Positions 4,458-5,493 of a stretch of 5,493 nucleotides of DNA are shown one piece after another. This DNA comes from Burkholderiales bacterium (GTDB lineage Bacteria; Pseudomonadota; Gammaproteobacteria; Burkholderiales; SG8-39). The notes beneath the pieces are model-generated. The model was not told the origin of the DNA. It did not search any database and worked only from the letters and a program-made list of their open reading frames with translations. Made by a program: the position numbers and the translations under genes. The stretch lies in assembly GCA_005777205.1 (NCBI GenBank), contig SXNB01000087.1, positions 1 through 5,493 of the forward strand, given 5' to 3'. The number at the start of each line of letters is the position of its first letter. Position 1 is the first letter of the stretch.

Positions 4458-5493
4458 TCAGACAGTCCAGGGCGCCGGCTTCGAGGGCGCCGGCCGCATT
4501 TTCCCCACAACCGGCGGGCCCGGGTGACGACCCAGCGCGACCAGCGCCGCCCGCACGATCGAATCCCGGTCCACTTCGAAGAACGCGCGCAGCGCCTTGC
4601 GGGTGTCGCTGCGCCCGAAACCATCGGTGCCGAGCGCGGTGTATTTCCGGCCGGAGGGCAGGTAGGGCCGGATTAGGTCGGCCACCGCGCGCACGTAGTC
4701 GGTGGCGGCGACGATCGGACCTTCGGTCGCGCCGAGGCAGGCTTCAGCCCAGGACGCCTTCGCGTCCCCGCGCAGCGTTGAGCGCTCCGCTTCCATCCCG
4801 TCCCAGCGCAGTTCGGTCCAGCTGGTGACGCTCCAGACGTCCGCGGCGACGCCGTGTTCCGCTTCGAGTACGTCGGCGGCGGCGAGCGATTCGCGCAGGA
4901 TGGTCCCCGAGCCGAGCAGCTGGACGCGCGGCGCGGCGCCGTTGCCCTTGCGCAACTGGTACATCCCCTTCACGATACCTTCCTCCGAGCCCGCCGGCAT
5001 CGCCGGGTGCGCGTAGTTCTCATTCATCGTGGTGAGGTAGTAGAAGACGTCCTCCTGCCCGTCGACCATACGCCGGATGCCGTCGCGCACGATCAGCGCG
5101 ACCTCGTGCTGGAAGCAGGGGGCGTCGGCCTTGCAGGAGGGGATGGTCGAGGCGACGAGGTGGCTCGAGCCGTCCTGGTGCTGCAGCCCTTCCCCCGACA
5201 GCGTGGTGCGGCCCGCGGTGGCGCCGATCAGGAATCCCCGCGCGCGCGAGTCCGCCGCCGCCCAGACGAGGTCGCCGACGCACTGCAGGCCAAACATGGA
5301 ATAGAAAATGTAGAAGGGCAGCATCGCCGTGCCGTGCGCGCTATAGCTGGTGGCCGCCGCGAGCCAGGATGACATGGCGCCCGCCACGGTGATGCCTTCC
5401 TCCAGGATCTGGCCGTCCGTCGCTTCCTTGGAGTAGAGCAGTTCGTCGCGGTCCTCGGGCTCGTACAGCTGGCCGACCGACGAATAGACGCCC
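4458..5493 (-). CDS. aceE: Pyruvate dehydrogenase E1 component, homodimeric type, C-terminal part (runs off the window)
   Basis: AceE is the thiamine-diphosphate decarboxylase of the pyruvate dehydrogenase complex, converting pyruvate to acetyl-lipoyl E2 and CO2. The 344 residues present align in order with the C-terminal 40% of E. coli AceE. Landmarks are GQLYEPEDRDEL (7-18), GQILEEGIT (27-35, containing the Glu that activates the cofactor), PFYIFYSMFGLQ (59-70), ARGFLIGATAGRTTLSGEGLQHQDGSSH (84-111, containing an active-site His), NENYAHPAMP, VQLLGSGTILRESL, and LGTDGFGRSDTRKALRAFFEVD near the end. The last 30 or so residues (RHPGPPVVGKMRPAPSKPAPWTV) are Pro-rich and poorly conserved compared with the usual helical tail. 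The N-terminus is beyond the right edge. aceF normally follows aceE, but here the truncated nucleotidyltransferase lies 39 bp downstream. No terminator is visible. Confidence 0.96.
   Translation of the reverse strand, partial: GVYSSVGQLYEPEDRDELLYSKEATDGQILEEGITVAGAMSSWLAAATSYSAHGTAMLPFYIFYSMFGLQCVGDLVWAAADSRARGFLIGATAGRTTLSGEGLQHQDGSSHLVASTIPSCKADAPCFQHEVALIVRDGIRRMVDGQEDVFYYLTTMNENYAHPAMPAGSEEGIVKGMYQLRKGNGAAPRVQLLGSGTILRESLAAADVLEAEHGVAADVWSVTSWTELRWDGMEAERSTLRGDAKASWAEACLGATEGPIVAATDYVRAVADLIRPYLPSGRKYTALGTDGFGRSDTRKALRAFFEVDRDSIVRAALVALGRHPGPPVVGKMRPAPSKPAPWTV

Noticed and set aside
4356..4676. Plus-strand open frame crossing the aceE 3' end
   Set aside because: It is antisense to aceE and the nucleotidyltransferase remnant, and no protein motif is visible.
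1..5493. CRISPR array, rRNA, riboswitch or complete toxin-antitoxin system
   Set aside because: No regularly spaced repeats, rRNA-like stretches or conserved aptamer patterns were seen. The only toxin-antitoxin trace is the truncated nucleotidyltransferase.

Overview
This is a GC-rich stretch of bacterial chromosome with strong third-position G/C bias. The protein sequences and the gene order (queG diverging from tsaE-amidase, with mutL nearby on the same strand as tsaE) point to a proteobacterium. The homodimer-type pyruvate dehydrogenase E1 and the nature of the other proteins favour a betaproteobacterium, but the taxon is an inference.

Layout from left to right. (1) The first 61 bases hold the N-terminus of MutL on the minus strand. 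It is start/stop coupled (ATGA) to a YbaK/EbsC-type deacylase domain gene. (2) A 39-bp spacer separates that gene from a divergent DedA-family membrane protein. The spacer holds two -10-like hexamers, one per strand, each 7 nt from a start codon, around a central dyad. This looks like a back-to-back leaderless promoter pair. (3) dedA runs head-on into an AmiC-type N-acetylmuramoyl-L-alanine amidase, and their 3' ends overlap by 21 bp. (4) The amidase follows and overlaps tsaE (t6A tRNA modification ATPase). The amidase has no conventional start codon near its signal peptide, and tsaE contains an AT-rich island with a perfect 8-bp inverted repeat. (5) tsaE and queG (epoxyqueuosine reductase) diverge with start codons that overlap by two bases. 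In E. coli the same neighbourhood reads queG / nnr-tsaE-amiB-mutL-miaA. Here nnr is missing and a dedA/ybaK pair sits between the amidase and mutL.

(6) Right of queG the conserved neighbourhood stops at a roughly 385-bp relic of an IS3-family insertion sequence (about 3916-4300). A piece of OrfA is fused in frame to the OrfB C-terminus. Its right end cuts off a minus-strand MNT-type nucleotidyltransferase (antitoxin-like) after about 39 codons, just before the catalytic Asp motif. (7) The window ends with the C-terminal part of aceE (pyruvate dehydrogenase E1) on the minus strand. The truncated nucleotidyltransferase, rather than aceF, lies directly downstream of it.

The left two thirds is ordinary housekeeping: two tRNA modification enzymes (t6A and queuosine), cell-wall hydrolysis at division, membrane homeostasis, tRNA proofreading and mismatch repair. 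The right third is a rearrangement scar between that block and a pyruvate dehydrogenase locus. I see no intact novel system. The points most worth a second look are the symmetric leaderless promoter pair, the overlapping start codons, the AT-rich island in tsaE, the missing amidase start codon, and the IS/antitoxin scar.
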